DNA from: Streptomyces sp. CBMA152
GTDB taxonomy: Bacteria; Actinomycetota; Actinomycetes; Streptomycetales; Streptomycetaceae
Length of the DNA: 64,000 nt
NCBI RefSeq assembly: GCF_014596475.1
Contig: NZ_MECJ01000025.1
Span: 124,001-188,000, forward strand
Reading direction: 5' to 3'
Positions within the stretch are counted from its first letter, which is position 1. Each line of letters opens with the position of its first letter. The notes under the pieces are model-generated. The model saw only the letters and a program-made list of their open reading frames with translations, searched no databases and had not been told where the DNA came from. A program made the translations under genes and the position numbers. Below are positions 49,776-58,144 of this stretch, in pieces.

Positions 49776-50402
49776 ATGTGTTCCCAATCCAGCCCCGGCA
49801 GAACCGCGCGCCCCGGTCGCCCCCGCAGCACCGAGGCCGACGCGGCGATCCTGCTGGCGACCCGGCAGGCGCTGGTCGAGCTGGGCTGGTCCAAGCTGAC
49901 GATGGGGGACGTGGCGACCCGCGCGGGCGTCGCCAAGACGACGCTGTACCGGCGCTGGGCGGGCAAGAACGAGCTGGTCGTGGACGCGGTCGCGGTCCTC
50001 TTCGACGAGCTGGAACTGCCCGACCTCGGCAGCCTCGCGGCGGACGTGGAGGGCGTGGTGCTCCAGTTCGCCTCGATCCTGGAACGGCCCGAGACGAAGA
50101 CCGCGCTGATGGCGGTGGTCGCCGAGTCCACCCGCGACGACGCCCTGCGCGGCCGTATCCGCTCCGCGATCGTCGACCGCCAGAAACGGCTCGTACTGAT
50201 CGGCCGCGAGCGGGCGCAGGTGCGGGGCGAACTCCCTTACGAGGACGACCCCGCCACCTCCGCGCGCCACGCCGACCTCATCTTCGACGTGGTCGCGGGC
50301 GCGGTGGTCCACCGCGCTCTGGTCAGCGCGGAGCCGGTCGACGCGGAGTGGGCCCGCGACTTCACCCTCCTGGTGTGCACGGGGTTGACGGCGACGGCCT
50401 AG
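49776..50402 (+). CDS. TetR-family transcriptional repressor
   Basis: 208 residues. Residues about 18-65 form the TetR DNA-binding domain (ATRQALVELGWSKLTMGDVA, TRAGVAKTTLYRRWAGKNEL). The C-terminal ligand domain has the TetR_C type common in actinobacteria (TALMAVVAESTRDDALRGRI). The ATG lacks a ribosome site and is probably leaderless. Ligand unknown. It neighbours no obvious efflux pump, so self-regulation or a distant target is likely. Confidence 0.9.
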   Translation: MCSQSSPGRTARPGRPRSTEADAAILLATRQALVELGWSKLTMGDVATRAGVAKTTLYRRWAGKNELVVDAVAVLFDELELPDLGSLAADVEGVVLQFASILERPETKTALMAVVAESTRDDALRGRIRSAIVDRQKRLVLIGRERAQVRGELPYEDDPATSARHADLIFDVVAGAVVHRALVSAEPVDAEWARDFTLLVCTGLTATA

Positions 50403-50475
50403 GCGGCCCGCGGGCATGTAGTTCGCCTGCGGGCCGTAGTGGGTTGCTCGCGCAGTTCCCCGCGCCCCCTTTGGC

Positions 50476-50600
50476 CCCCACCCCGCCCCTTCCCGAAAGC
50501 CCTTGGCGGGCAGCCGGGTTCGTCGGCTGCGAGCCGTCTGTGGCTGATCGCGCAGTTCCCCGCGCCCCTAAATACCTAGGGGCGCGGGGAACTGCGCGAC
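50476..50600. repeat. Composite dispersed repeat, copy A, ending in a giant hairpin
   Basis: Starts with CCCCACCCCGCCCCTTCCCG, continues AAAGCCCTTGGCGGGCAGCC and TCGGCTGCGAGCCG, and ends in a perfect inverted repeat. Its 22-bp arms (TCGCGCAGTTCCCCGCGCCC plus CT, 50548-50569; complement 50578-50599) flank AAATACCT. A solitary half-site lies at 50452-50468. The hairpin is a convergent terminator between the TetR and epimerase genes. Closely similar to 55069-55213. Confidence 0.9.
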
Positions 50601-50697
50601 AAGCCCCCACCGGTCCGCAGCCGAACAGATCCCCCGGAGGCCACGCGGCGGAGCCGCAAATGTCACAGCGGGAAGGGGCGGGGAGGGGCCTCCAAAC

Positions 50698-51687
50698 TCA
50701 CACCGCATACCGCCCCGGCGCGAACACCCCCAAGTTCCCCTCCACCCACTCCGACGTCCGCTTCAGCCCCTCCTCCAGGGACACCTCCGGCTCCCAACCC
50801 GCCCACTCCCGCGCCCGAGTGTTGTCCGAAAGCAGACGTTCCACCTCGCTGCCCGAGGGCCGCAGACGCGCCGGGTCGACCACGACACGCGCGTCGCGCC
50901 CCGACGCCGCGATCAGCGCAGACGCCAGGTCGCCGATCGAAATCTCGCGGCCGGTGCCGAGGTTCACCACCTCCCCCAGCGCCCGGTCGCACGACGCCAC
51001 CGCCAGGAACCCCCGCGCGGTGTCCGTGACGTACGTGAAGTCGCGCGTCGGCGAAAGTGAGCCGAGGCGGATCTCCCGTGCGCCCGCGTGCAGTTGGGCC
51101 AGGATCGTCGGGATCACGGCCCGCGCCGACTGCCGCGGCCCGTACGTGTTGAACGGCCGCACCACCGTCACCGGCAGCTCGAACGCGTGCCAGTGCGACA
51201 GCGCCATCATGTCCGCGCCGATCTTCGAGGCGGAGTAGGGGGATTGGGGCTGGAGCGGGTGGTCCTCGCCGATCGGGGCGGTCAGCGCGGTCCCGTACAC
51301 CTCGCTCGTGGAGGTGTGCACAAGACGCCGCACCGCATGCCGGCGGCACGCCTCCGCGATGTTCTCGGTGCCGACCACGTTCGTCTGCACGTACGCACCC
51401 GGCGAGTCGTAGCTGTACGGAATGCCGATCAGGGCGGCGAGGTGGAAGACCGTGTCGCAGCCCGCGACCGCGTCCGAGACCCGGCCCGCGTCGCGTACGT
51501 CGCCCGCGATCATCTCGACCGCCGGGTGGTCGAGCAGATGCGCGAGGTGGCCCTTCTCCGCGTACGGCTTGTAGTGCACCAACGCCCGCACCCGCGCGCC
51601 CTGTTCGACCAGCAGGTCGACGAGCGTCGAGCCGATGAACCCCTCGGCCCCGGTGACCAGGACCGTCCGGTTGTTCCAGTTGCTCAT
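50698..51687 (-). CDS. NAD-dependent nucleotide-sugar epimerase/dehydratase
   Basis: 329-residue extended SDR. Rossmann VLVTGAEGFIGSTLVDLL; Ser/Thr in HTSTSEVYGTA; catalytic YSASKIGADM; VVRPFNTYGPRQSARAVIP and GSLSPTRDFTYVTD typical of UDP/GDP-sugar 4-epimerases and 4,6-dehydratases. ATG 51687 overlaps the stop of the MurG-like gene. It likely supplies or modifies the sugar nucleotide used by that glycosyltransferase; the exact substrate is not readable. Confidence 0.9.
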   Translation of the reverse strand: MSNWNNRTVLVTGAEGFIGSTLVDLLVEQGARVRALVHYKPYAEKGHLAHLLDHPAVEMIAGDVRDAGRVSDAVAGCDTVFHLAALIGIPYSYDSPGAYVQTNVVGTENIAEACRRHAVRRLVHTSTSEVYGTALTAPIGEDHPLQPQSPYSASKIGADMMALSHWHAFELPVTVVRPFNTYGPRQSARAVIPTILAQLHAGAREIRLGSLSPTRDFTYVTDTARGFLAVASCDRALGEVVNLGTGREISIGDLASALIAASGRDARVVVDPARLRPSGSEVERLLSDNTRAREWAGWEPEVSLEEGLKRTSEWVEGNLGVFAPGRYAV

Positions 51688-52841
51688 GCTGCGTGCTCCT
51701 TCTTGTACGAGAGGGTGTACGGGGTGGTGCGTGCCGCGAGTTCGATGACCTTCGCCGCGAGCAGTTCCGCCGCCCGGGCGTGCGTGCCGGGGTCGGCCGC
51801 GCCGCTCATCGCGGCGAGCCGGGCCGGGTCGGCGAGCAGCGGCTCGACGAGCGCGGCGAGGCGTTCGGGCGTGGTCTCGGCGTCCGGCAGCAGCAGCCCG
51901 GCGCCCGCGTCGGAGAGCACGCGCGCGTTGTGCGTCTGGTGGTCGCCGGGCGCGTGCGGATACGGGACGAGCACCGATGGCACGCCCGTGGTGGCGAGTT
52001 CCGCGACGGTCGCCGAACCTGCGCGGCAGACCACCAGATCGGCCGCCGCGTACGCCAGGTCCATCCGGTCGAGATACGGCACGGCCCGCGCGCCCCACAG
52101 CCCGGTGAGCCGCCGCCGGGTCTCGTCGAGGGCGGCGGGCCCGGTCTTGATGATCAGGTGGACGTCGTCACGGCCGTGCCAGCGCTGGGCCAGCCCGACG
52201 GCCGCCTCGGTGAGCCGGGCCGCGCCCAGGCTGCCGCCGTTGACGAGTACGAGACGCGCGCCGGGCGGGACGTCGAGGGCGCGGCGGGCCTCGGCGCGCA
52301 TCGTGGGCCGGTCCATCCGGGCCAGCGCTGCCGAGATCGGCATCCCGGTGGTGATGGCGTCCGCGCCGCCGGTCAGATGCGCCCGGCTGCGGTCGAAGGC
52401 GACCGCGATGTTCCGGGTGAGCCGGGCCGCGAACTGGTTGGCCCGCCCCGGCACCGCGTTGGACTCATGGATGAGGCTGGGCAGTCCGGCGAGTCTGGCG
52501 CCGACGATGACGGGCGCGCTGGGATAGCCGCCCATCCCGACGGCGACGTGCGCGCCCTGCGCCCGCAGGATCGCGCGGCACTGCGCGCCCGACTTCAGCA
52601 GCGCTGCGGGGAGCAGATACCGCCGGGCGCCGAGCGCCGGGTCGAAGGGGATCATGTCGACGGTGTGCAGCCGGTGTCCGGCGCCGGGGATCAGCTCGGT
52701 CTCCAGGCCCCGGTCCGTACCGACGAAGGAGATCACCGCGTCCGGGACGGCCCGGCGCAGCGCCTCGGCGAGCGCGAGCCCGGGATAGATGTGGCCGCCG
52801 GTGCCGCCCGCACCGATCACGACGGAGAGTGGTGTGCGCAT
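51684..52841 (-). CDS. MurG-like glycosyltransferase (GT28 family)
   Basis: 385 residues, ATG 52841. N-lobe: GAGGTGGHIYPGLALAEALR (lipid-phosphate loop), GMGGYPSAPVIVGARLAGLP, HESNAVPGRANQ. C-lobe: VLVNGGSLGAARLTEAAVGL, YLDRMDLAYAAADLVVCRAG, ATVAELATTGVPSVLVPYPH, APGDHQTHNARVL. These are the motifs of MurG, which adds GlcNAc to lipid I, but it is outside a division/cell-wall cluster and next to an epimerase. It is therefore probably a paralogue acting on another lipid-linked glycan or under special conditions. Divergent from a two-component system. Confidence 0.88.
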   Translation of the reverse strand: MRTPLSVVIGAGGTGGHIYPGLALAEALRRAVPDAVISFVGTDRGLETELIPGAGHRLHTVDMIPFDPALGARRYLLPAALLKSGAQCRAILRAQGAHVAVGMGGYPSAPVIVGARLAGLPSLIHESNAVPGRANQFAARLTRNIAVAFDRSRAHLTGGADAITTGMPISAALARMDRPTMRAEARRALDVPPGARLVLVNGGSLGAARLTEAAVGLAQRWHGRDDVHLIIKTGPAALDETRRRLTGLWGARAVPYLDRMDLAYAAADLVVCRAGSATVAELATTGVPSVLVPYPHAPGDHQTHNARVLSDAGAGLLLPDAETTPERLAALVEPLLADPARLAAMSGAADPGTHARAAELLAAKVIELAARTTPYTLSYKKEHAA

Positions 52842-52864
52842 GGCCGAAACGTTCGCGGGGTGGC

Positions 52865-52882
52865 TTAAGAGGCTTCTAAGAG
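52865..52882 (+). promoter_or_regulatory. 11-bp-spaced direct repeats upstream of the OmpR-type regulator
   Basis: TTAAGAG (52865-52871) and CTAAGAG (52876-52882) are one helical turn apart, the spacing used by OmpR/PhoB dimers. They sit in the 63-bp divergent gap between the MurG-like gene and the regulator gene, so one site could control both. Confidence 0.5.
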
Positions 52883-52904
52883 CGCCCTTTGGCACTCTTT
52901 GCCC

Positions 52905-53660
52905 ATGAGCAGCAGCCCCATGAGCAGCGGTCCCGCAGGCAGCGGCCCCCAGAACGGCGGCCCCGCCCCCGCCCGGCCCCCCGTCCGTATCCTCGTCGTC
53001 GACGACGAGCCGGAGGTGCGGGCCGCCGTCGAGGACGGGCTCGCGGTCGAGGGGTACGAGGTGCGGGGCGCCGCCGACGGCCTCGCGGCGCTCTCCGAGA
53101 TCGGCTCCTGGCAGCCGGACGCGGTCGTCCTCGATGTGATGATGCCGGTTCTGGACGGGCTGGCCGTCTGCCGTCAGCTGCGGGCGATGGGCGACCGCAC
53201 TCCCGTCCTCGTCCTGACCGCGCTCGACTCGGTGAGCGAGCGCGTCGACGGCCTGGAGGCGGGCGCGGACGACTACCTCGTCAAGCCCTTCGCGCTCGAC
53301 GAACTGGTCGCGCGCGTACGGGCGTTGCTGCGCCGGGCCGCGCCCGACCAGCCCGAGCCGGAGCAGCTGTCGTTCGCGGATCTGGTGGTCGACCCGGCGA
53401 CCCGCACCGGCCACCGCGCCGGGCGCCCGCTGGAGTTCAGCCGCACCGAGTTCGCCCTGCTGGAACTGCTGATGCGCCACCCGGGCCAGGTCCTGCCGCG
53501 CGAGATGATCCTGGAGATCGTCTGGGGCCGCGACTTCGGCCCGGACTCCAACTCCCTCGCGGTGTACGTGGGTTATCTGCGCCGCAAACTGGAGGCGGGC
53601 GGCGAGCCGCGCCTGGTCCACACCGTCCACGGCGTCGGCTACCGGCTGGACACCCCGTGA
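52905..53660 (+). CDS. OmpR/PhoB-family response regulator
   Basis: 251 residues from ATG 52905 (TTG 52899 is an alternative; no ribosome site, probably leaderless). A Ser/Pro/Gly-rich N-tail (1-27) precedes the receiver: VVDDEPEVR, Asp77 (VVLDVMMPVLDG), VLTALDSV and YLVKPFALDEL. The C-terminal winged helix (about 155-245) holds RTEFALLELLMRHPGQVLPR and HTVHGVGYRL. Coupled to the kinase by GTGA. Confidence 0.94.
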   Translation: MSSSPMSSGPAGSGPQNGGPAPARPPVRILVVDDEPEVRAAVEDGLAVEGYEVRGAADGLAALSEIGSWQPDAVVLDVMMPVLDGLAVCRQLRAMGDRTPVLVLTALDSVSERVDGLEAGADDYLVKPFALDELVARVRALLRRAAPDQPEPEQLSFADLVVDPATRTGHRAGRPLEFSRTEFALLELLMRHPGQVLPREMILEIVWGRDFGPDSNSLAVYVGYLRRKLEAGGEPRLVHTVHGVGYRLDTP

Positions 53661-55033
53661 GCGCGCGGCGCAGGCTCGGCGCCCGCTGGCGGCGCCATCG
53701 CCCGCTGCGCACGCGTCTGGCGGTTGCTGCCTCGGCGGCGGTGGCACTGGTCGCGCTCGGCGTCTGCGCGGCCGCGTTCTTCGTGATCCGTTACGAGCTG
53801 TTCCATCAACTCGATCTGAACCTCACCCAGTCCGCGACCCTGGCCGCCCAGCAGAACCGGGGCGAGGCACCCGGCGTGCTCAACGGCGAGTGCCGCTTCC
53901 TCTCCGCCCCGGCCTGCGCCCAGATCGTCCCGGCCGACCGGGCGAAGGACCCCGCGCGGCCGTATCTGCTGCCGGTCCCGCCGCAGGCCCGCGAGGTCGC
54001 GGCCGGGCAGCGCCGCCCGTACTTCACCAACATCACCCTCTCCGGCCACCCCGCGCGCATGCTCACCACCGGCCTGCCGCGCGGCGAGGCGTTGCAGGTC
54101 GCCCTGCGCGCCGACACGGTGGAGCAGGGCGTACGGCAGGCGGCGCAGCTGCTCACCGGGGTCGGGGCCACCGGGGTGCTGCTCGCGGCCGGGCTCGGCT
54201 ACTGGGTCTCGCGCACCGGCCTCGCCCCGGTCGCCCGGCTCACCGCGACCGCCGAGCACATCGCGGCGACGCGGGACCCGAGCCATCGCATCGAGCTGCC
54301 GCCGGGACCGGCCCGCAAGGAGGACGAGGTGACCCGGCTCGCCGCGTCCTTCAACACGATGCTGGGCGAGCTGGAGCAGTCGGTGACGGCCCAGCGCCGG
54401 CTCGTCGCGGACGCGTCCCACGAGCTGCGTACGCCGCTCACCGCGCTGCGTACGAACGCCGAACTCCTCGCGCGGGCCGATCGTCTGACGGATGCTCAGC
54501 GCACTCGGGCGTCGTCTGCGCTCGGGCGTCAGATCCGGGAGGTGACCGTGATGGTGAACGACCTGATCGACCTTGCGCGGGACGAGGAACCGACCCCGCT
54601 CCTGGAGCAGGTCCGGCTCGCGCCTCTGGTCGCGCACACCGTGGACACGGCGCGTGCGCACTGGCCCGCGACGCCGTTCCGGCTCGATCTGACGGATGCG
54701 GCCGCCACTGTTCCCGGGGTTCCGGCCCGGCTCGCCCGGTTGCTGTCCAACCTGCTGGACAACGCGGCGAAGTTCAGCCCGGCGGGCGCGCCTGTCGAAG
54801 TGGTCCTGTCTGACCGGGAGTTGGCGGTACGGGACCATGGGCCCGGCATCGCCGAGGAGGATCTGCCGTACGTCTTCGACCGCTTCTATCGGGCCGACCG
54901 GGCGCGTGCGTTGCCCGGGTCGGGCCTGGGGCTGGCCATGGCCCGTCAGATCGCCCGGGCGCATGGGGCGGAGCTGACCGCCGGGAACGCGCCGGGCGGG
55001 GGTGCGGAGTTTCGCGTGACGTGGCCGTCGTAG
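53657..55033 (+). CDS. OmpR-type sensor histidine kinase
   Basis: 458 residues from GTG 53657. TM1 about 19-42 (AVAASAAVALVALGVCAAAF), an extracytoplasmic sensor of about 125 residues with two Cys (NGECRFLSAPACAQIV) that may form a disulfide, TM2 about 163-185, a HAMP domain, then His255 in DASHELRTPLTALR and HATPase motifs LLSNLLDNAAKF, DHGPGIAEED and GSGLGLAMARQ. The signal is probably envelope- or glycan-related, given the divergent MurG-like/epimerase pair; inference. Confidence 0.93.
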   Translation: MSARRRLGARWRRHRPLRTRLAVAASAAVALVALGVCAAAFFVIRYELFHQLDLNLTQSATLAAQQNRGEAPGVLNGECRFLSAPACAQIVPADRAKDPARPYLLPVPPQAREVAAGQRRPYFTNITLSGHPARMLTTGLPRGEALQVALRADTVEQGVRQAAQLLTGVGATGVLLAAGLGYWVSRTGLAPVARLTATAEHIAATRDPSHRIELPPGPARKEDEVTRLAASFNTMLGELEQSVTAQRRLVADASHELRTPLTALRTNAELLARADRLTDAQRTRASSALGRQIREVTVMVNDLIDLARDEEPTPLLEQVRLAPLVAHTVDTARAHWPATPFRLDLTDAAATVPGVPARLARLLSNLLDNAAKFSPAGAPVEVVLSDRELAVRDHGPGIAEEDLPYVFDRFYRADRARALPGSGLGLAMARQIARAHGAELTAGNAPGGGAEFRVTWPS

Positions 55034-55068
55034 CCCTGCGGGCCGGTTGCCGCCTGCGGCGGGCGATT

Positions 55069-55213
55069 CCCCACCCCGCCCCTTCCCGAAAGCCCTGGGC
55101 GGGCGGCCGGGGTCTTCGGCTGCGAGCCGGTGGGGGCTGAGCGCGCAGTTCCCCGCGCCCCTTAATGGGCCCGAAGGGCCCTCCTAGGGGCGCGGGGAAC
55201 TGCGCGCTCAGCC
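55069..55213. repeat. Composite dispersed repeat, copy B, with 28-bp-arm convergent terminator
   Basis: Same sequence family as 50476-50600 (CCCCACCCCGCCCCTTCCCG, AAAGCCCTGGGCGGGCGGCC, TCGGCTGCGAGCCG). It ends in an inverted repeat with perfect 28-bp arms, 55135-55162 and 55186-55213, starting GGCTGAGCGCGCAGTTCCCC. Inside the loop is a second hairpin GGGCCC-GAA-GGGCCC (55167-55181). It separates the convergent kinase and icmA genes. Confidence 0.92.
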
Positions 55214-55228
55214 ACAGTCAACCCGCGC

Positions 55229-56929
55229 CTAGAACCCCGCCGGCTCCGTATACACGCCCCACTCGTCGCGCAGCACCCCGCAGATCTCGCCCAGAGTCGC
55301 CTCCGCGCGCACCGCGTCGAGCATCGGCGCGATCATGTTCGAGCCGTCGCGCGCGGCGGCCAGCATCGAGTCGAGCGCAGAACGAACCGCCGCCTCGTTC
55401 CGGCCCGCCTTGCGGTCGCCCAGGACGCGGACCTGCTCGCGCTCCACCTCGTGGCTGACCCGCAGGATCTCCAGGTCACCGGTGACAGACCCGTGGTGGA
55501 CGTTGACGCCCACGACCCGCTTGTCGCCCTTCTCCAGGGACCGCTGGTACTGGAACGCCGACTCCGCGATCTCCCCGGTGAACCAGCCGTCCTCGATCCC
55601 GCGCAGGATGCCCGAGGTGATCGGGCCGATGGGGTGCTGCCCGTCGGGGTGCGCCCGGGTGCCCCGCTCCTTGATCTGGTCGAAGATCTTCTCCGCGTCC
55701 GCCTCGATGCGGTCGGTGAGCTGCTCCACGTACCAGGCGCCGCCCAGCGGGTCGGCCACATTGGCCACACCCGTCTCCTCCATGATCACCTGCTGCGTCC
55801 GCAGGGCGATCTCGGCCGCCTGCTCGCTCGGCAGGGCCAGGGTCTCGTCCAGGGCGTTGGTGTGCAGCGAGTTCGTGCCGCCGAGGATGGCGGACAGCGC
55901 CTCCACCGCCGTACGGACGACGTTGTTGTACGGCTGCTGCGCGGTCAGCGAGACACCGGCGGTCTGGGTGTGGAAGCGCAGCCACTGCGCCTTGTCGGAC
56001 TTCGCCCCGTACACCTCCTTCATCCACCGCGCCCAGATCCGGCGCGCGGCCCGGAACTTGGCGATCTCCTCGAAGAAGTCGAGGTGGGCGTCGAAGAAGA
56101 AGGAGAGGCCGGGAGCGAAGACATCGACATCGAGCCCACGGCTGAGTCCCAGCTCCACGTAGCCGAAACCGTCCGCCAGCGTGTACGCCAGCTCCTGCGC
56201 GGCCGTCGCGCCCGCCTCGCGGATGTGGTACCCGGAGACCGAGAGCGGCTTGTACGCGGGGATGCCCTGCGCGCAGTGCTCCATCAGGTCGCCGATGAGG
56301 CGCAGATGCGGCTCGGGCTGGAAGAGCCACTCCTTCTGCGCGATGTACTCCTTGAAGATGTCCGTCTGGAGCGTGCCGTTGAGGATCGCCGGGTCGACGC
56401 CCTGGCGCTCGGCGGCAACCAGGTACATGCAGAAGACCGGGACGGCCGGGCCGCTGATCGTCATGGACGTGGTGACGTCACCGAGCGGGATGTCCTTGAA
56501 CAGGACCTCCATGTCGGCGGCCGAGTCGATGGCGACACCGCAGTGCCCGACCTCGCCCAGCGAGCGCGGGTCGTCGGAGTCGCGGCCCATCAGGGTCGGC
56601 ATGTCGAAGGCGACCGAGAGACCGCCGCCGCCCGCCGCGAGGATCATCTTGTAGCGCTCGTTGGTCTGCTCGGCGTTGCCGAACCCGGCGAACTGCCGGA
56701 TCGTCCACGTACGCCCCCGGTAGCCGGTGGCGTGCAGCCCGCGCGTGTACGGGTACTCGCCGGGCCACCCGATCCGCTCGAAGCCCTCGTAGGTGTCGCC
56801 GGGGCGAGGGCCGTAGACCGGCTCGACCTCGTCCCCGGAGAGCGTGGTGAAGTCCGCGTCCCGCTTGCGGGCCTTGTCGTAACGGGCCTGCCAGCGACGG
56901 CGGCCTTCCTCGATGGCGTCAGCGTCCAT
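55229..56929 (-). CDS. icmA: Isobutyryl-CoA mutase, large subunit
   Basis: Coenzyme-B12-dependent interconversion of isobutyryl-CoA and n-butyryl-CoA, linking valine degradation to butyryl-CoA for polyketide starters. 566 residues, the exact IcmA length I remember. MDADAIEEGRRRWQARYDKA start; Phe80 (WTIRQFAGFGNAEQTN) and Gln198 (IFKEYIAQKE), the residues that distinguish IcmA from methylmalonyl-CoA mutase (Tyr and Arg there). The B12-binding small subunit (IcmB) is not in this window. The start lies 7 bp from a perfect 24-bp palindrome. Confidence 0.95.
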   Translation of the reverse strand: MDADAIEEGRRRWQARYDKARKRDADFTTLSGDEVEPVYGPRPGDTYEGFERIGWPGEYPYTRGLHATGYRGRTWTIRQFAGFGNAEQTNERYKMILAAGGGGLSVAFDMPTLMGRDSDDPRSLGEVGHCGVAIDSAADMEVLFKDIPLGDVTTSMTISGPAVPVFCMYLVAAERQGVDPAILNGTLQTDIFKEYIAQKEWLFQPEPHLRLIGDLMEHCAQGIPAYKPLSVSGYHIREAGATAAQELAYTLADGFGYVELGLSRGLDVDVFAPGLSFFFDAHLDFFEEIAKFRAARRIWARWMKEVYGAKSDKAQWLRFHTQTAGVSLTAQQPYNNVVRTAVEALSAILGGTNSLHTNALDETLALPSEQAAEIALRTQQVIMEETGVANVADPLGGAWYVEQLTDRIEADAEKIFDQIKERGTRAHPDGQHPIGPITSGILRGIEDGWFTGEIAESAFQYQRSLEKGDKRVVGVNVHHGSVTGDLEILRVSHEVEREQVRVLGDRKAGRNEAAVRSALDSMLAAARDGSNMIAPMLDAVRAEATLGEICGVLRDEWGVYTEPAGF

Positions 56930-56936
56930 ACCCCGA

Positions 56937-56960
56937 ATTTACTAGGACGTCCTAGTAAAT
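56937..56960 (-). promoter_or_regulatory. 24-bp perfect palindromic operator of icmA
   Basis: Arms ATTTACTAGGAC and GTCCTAGTAAAT with no spacer, 8-31 bp upstream of the icmA ATG and therefore over its promoter. TetR/MarR-size repressor site. The MarR-family gene at 57489-57998 is a nearby candidate binder, but the pairing is inference. Confidence 0.75.
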
Positions 56961-56972
56961 GTCGATGGCCGA

Positions 56973-56996
56973 CCGCCCACGGTTCTCCGTGGGCGG
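56973..56996 (-). terminator. Hairpin after the DUF3817 gene
   Basis: CCGCCCACGG-TTCT-CCGTGGGCGG, 10-bp perfect arms, just beyond the stop at 57002; isolates the DUF3817 transcript from icmA. Confidence 0.75.
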
Positions 56997-57001
56997 TGGG
57001 G

Positions 57002-57340
57002 TTACGCCTTGGCCGCGACCGGCGCCGAGTCCGTGACCAGGGCCTCTACCTCACGGGAGACCTTGCGCTCGACGAAAAACGCGGCGGTGGGAATCGTGCC
57101 GGCGAGCAGGACCCAGAGCTGCTTCCCGACCGGCCACTTCGCCTTGGACCCCAGATCGAAGGCGACCACGAGGTAGATCACGTACAGCCAGCCGTGCGCG
57201 ATGCCCACGATCTTGGTGAAGTCCGCGGCACCGTTCATGTCCAGCACGTACTTGGCGATGACGCCCAAGGTCAGCAGGACGAGAAGGACACCCGTGATGT
57301 AGGCCATCGCCCGGTACCGGGTCAGCACGCTCTTTTTCAT
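57002..57340 (-). CDS. DUF3817-family membrane protein
   Basis: 112 residues with three membrane helices (YITGVLLVLLTLGVIAKYVL; IVGIAHGWLYVIYLVVAF; LWVLLAGTIPTAAFFVERKV). HGWLYVIYLVVAFDLGSKAK is the DUF3817 core (His in a helix followed by a Lys-Trp turn). Function unknown. A paralogue is at 63396-63737. Located between icmA and a MarR gene, with its own terminator. Confidence 0.88.
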   Translation of the reverse strand: MKKSVLTRYRAMAYITGVLLVLLTLGVIAKYVLDMNGAADFTKIVGIAHGWLYVIYLVVAFDLGSKAKWPVGKQLWVLLAGTIPTAAFFVERKVSREVEALVTDSAPVAAKA

Positions 57341-57371
57341 GCCTACGAGCGTAACGGCCGCACGAATGCGA

Positions 57372-57450
57372 TCTTGGCCGGGCCCCTGTCAGCTCTTGGC
57401 CGGGCCCCTGCTGCCGCTTTTGCCTTTAGGGGCGCGGGGAACTGCGCGAC
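57372..57450. repeat. 22-bp tandem duplication plus third half-copy of the dispersed repeat
   Basis: TCTTGGCCGGGCCCCTG occurs twice (57372-57388 and 57394-57410, period 22). It is followed by AGGGGCGCGGGGAACTGCGC at 57428, the right arm of the hairpins at 50548 and 55135, without a left partner. Confidence 0.8.
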
Positions 57451-57488
57451 CAGCCCAAGACGGCCCGCAGGCGAAAGCGCACCCCCGA

Positions 57489-57998
57489 CTACTCGTCCTC
57501 GAAATCCCGCGCAGCAACCCGAAGGGGCCTCAGCAGGGCGAAAATCTCGCCGCACTCCTCCGAGTCGTACACCCCCAGCCCGAAGTCCATCTCCATCAGA
57601 TCCCGCGTCGCGTTCTCCACGACCTCGCGACCCTTGTCCGTGATGGACGCGAGCGTGCCCCGCCCGTCGTTCGGATTGGGCCGCTTGTCGACGAGCCCCG
57701 ACCGCACCAGCCGGTCGACGGTGTTCGTCACCGACGTCGGATGGACCATCAACCGCTCGCCGATCTTCGACATCGGCAACTCCCCCGCCTTGGAGAAGGT
57801 GAGCAGCACCAGCGCCTCGTACCGCGCGAACGTCAGCCCGTACGGCTTCACCACCGCGTCGACCTCCGCGAGCAGGATCTGATGCGCGCGCATGATCGAG
57901 GTGATCGCGCCCATCGAGGGCACCGGCCCCCACCGCTGCTGCCAGAGTTCGTCGGCGCGGGCGATGGGGTCGAACGGGAGGCTGAGGGGCTTCGGCAC
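57489..57998 (-). CDS. MarR-family transcriptional regulator
   Basis: 169 residues. Winged helix about 55-125: LTFARYEALVLLTFSKAGEL, IGERLMVHPTSVTNTVDRLV and the wing RPNPNDGRGTLASITDKG. The N-terminal helix (DELWQQRWGPVPSMGAITSI) serves dimerisation. Acyl- or aryl-CoA-related ligands are common in this subgroup, which would suit icmA control, but no direct evidence. ATG 57998 just precedes a GH6 gene on the opposite strand (146 bp divergent gap). Confidence 0.9.
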   Translation of the reverse strand: MPKPLSLPFDPIARADELWQQRWGPVPSMGAITSIMRAHQILLAEVDAVVKPYGLTFARYEALVLLTFSKAGELPMSKIGERLMVHPTSVTNTVDRLVRSGLVDKRPNPNDGRGTLASITDKGREVVENATRDLMEMDFGLGVYDSEECGEIFALLRPLRVAARDFEDE

Positions 57999-58144
57999 GC
58001 GTCGACCTTACCGACTGGTCACATGCCGGTCAGCCCCGTCTCACACTTCGGCCCGCGTACGACCCGTGGCGCTCCACTGCGGACGGTGACCGTTATGTCA
58101 CGATTGTCGCTGTCCCGTGTACGCCCGTGACCCCGAGGGGCCGA

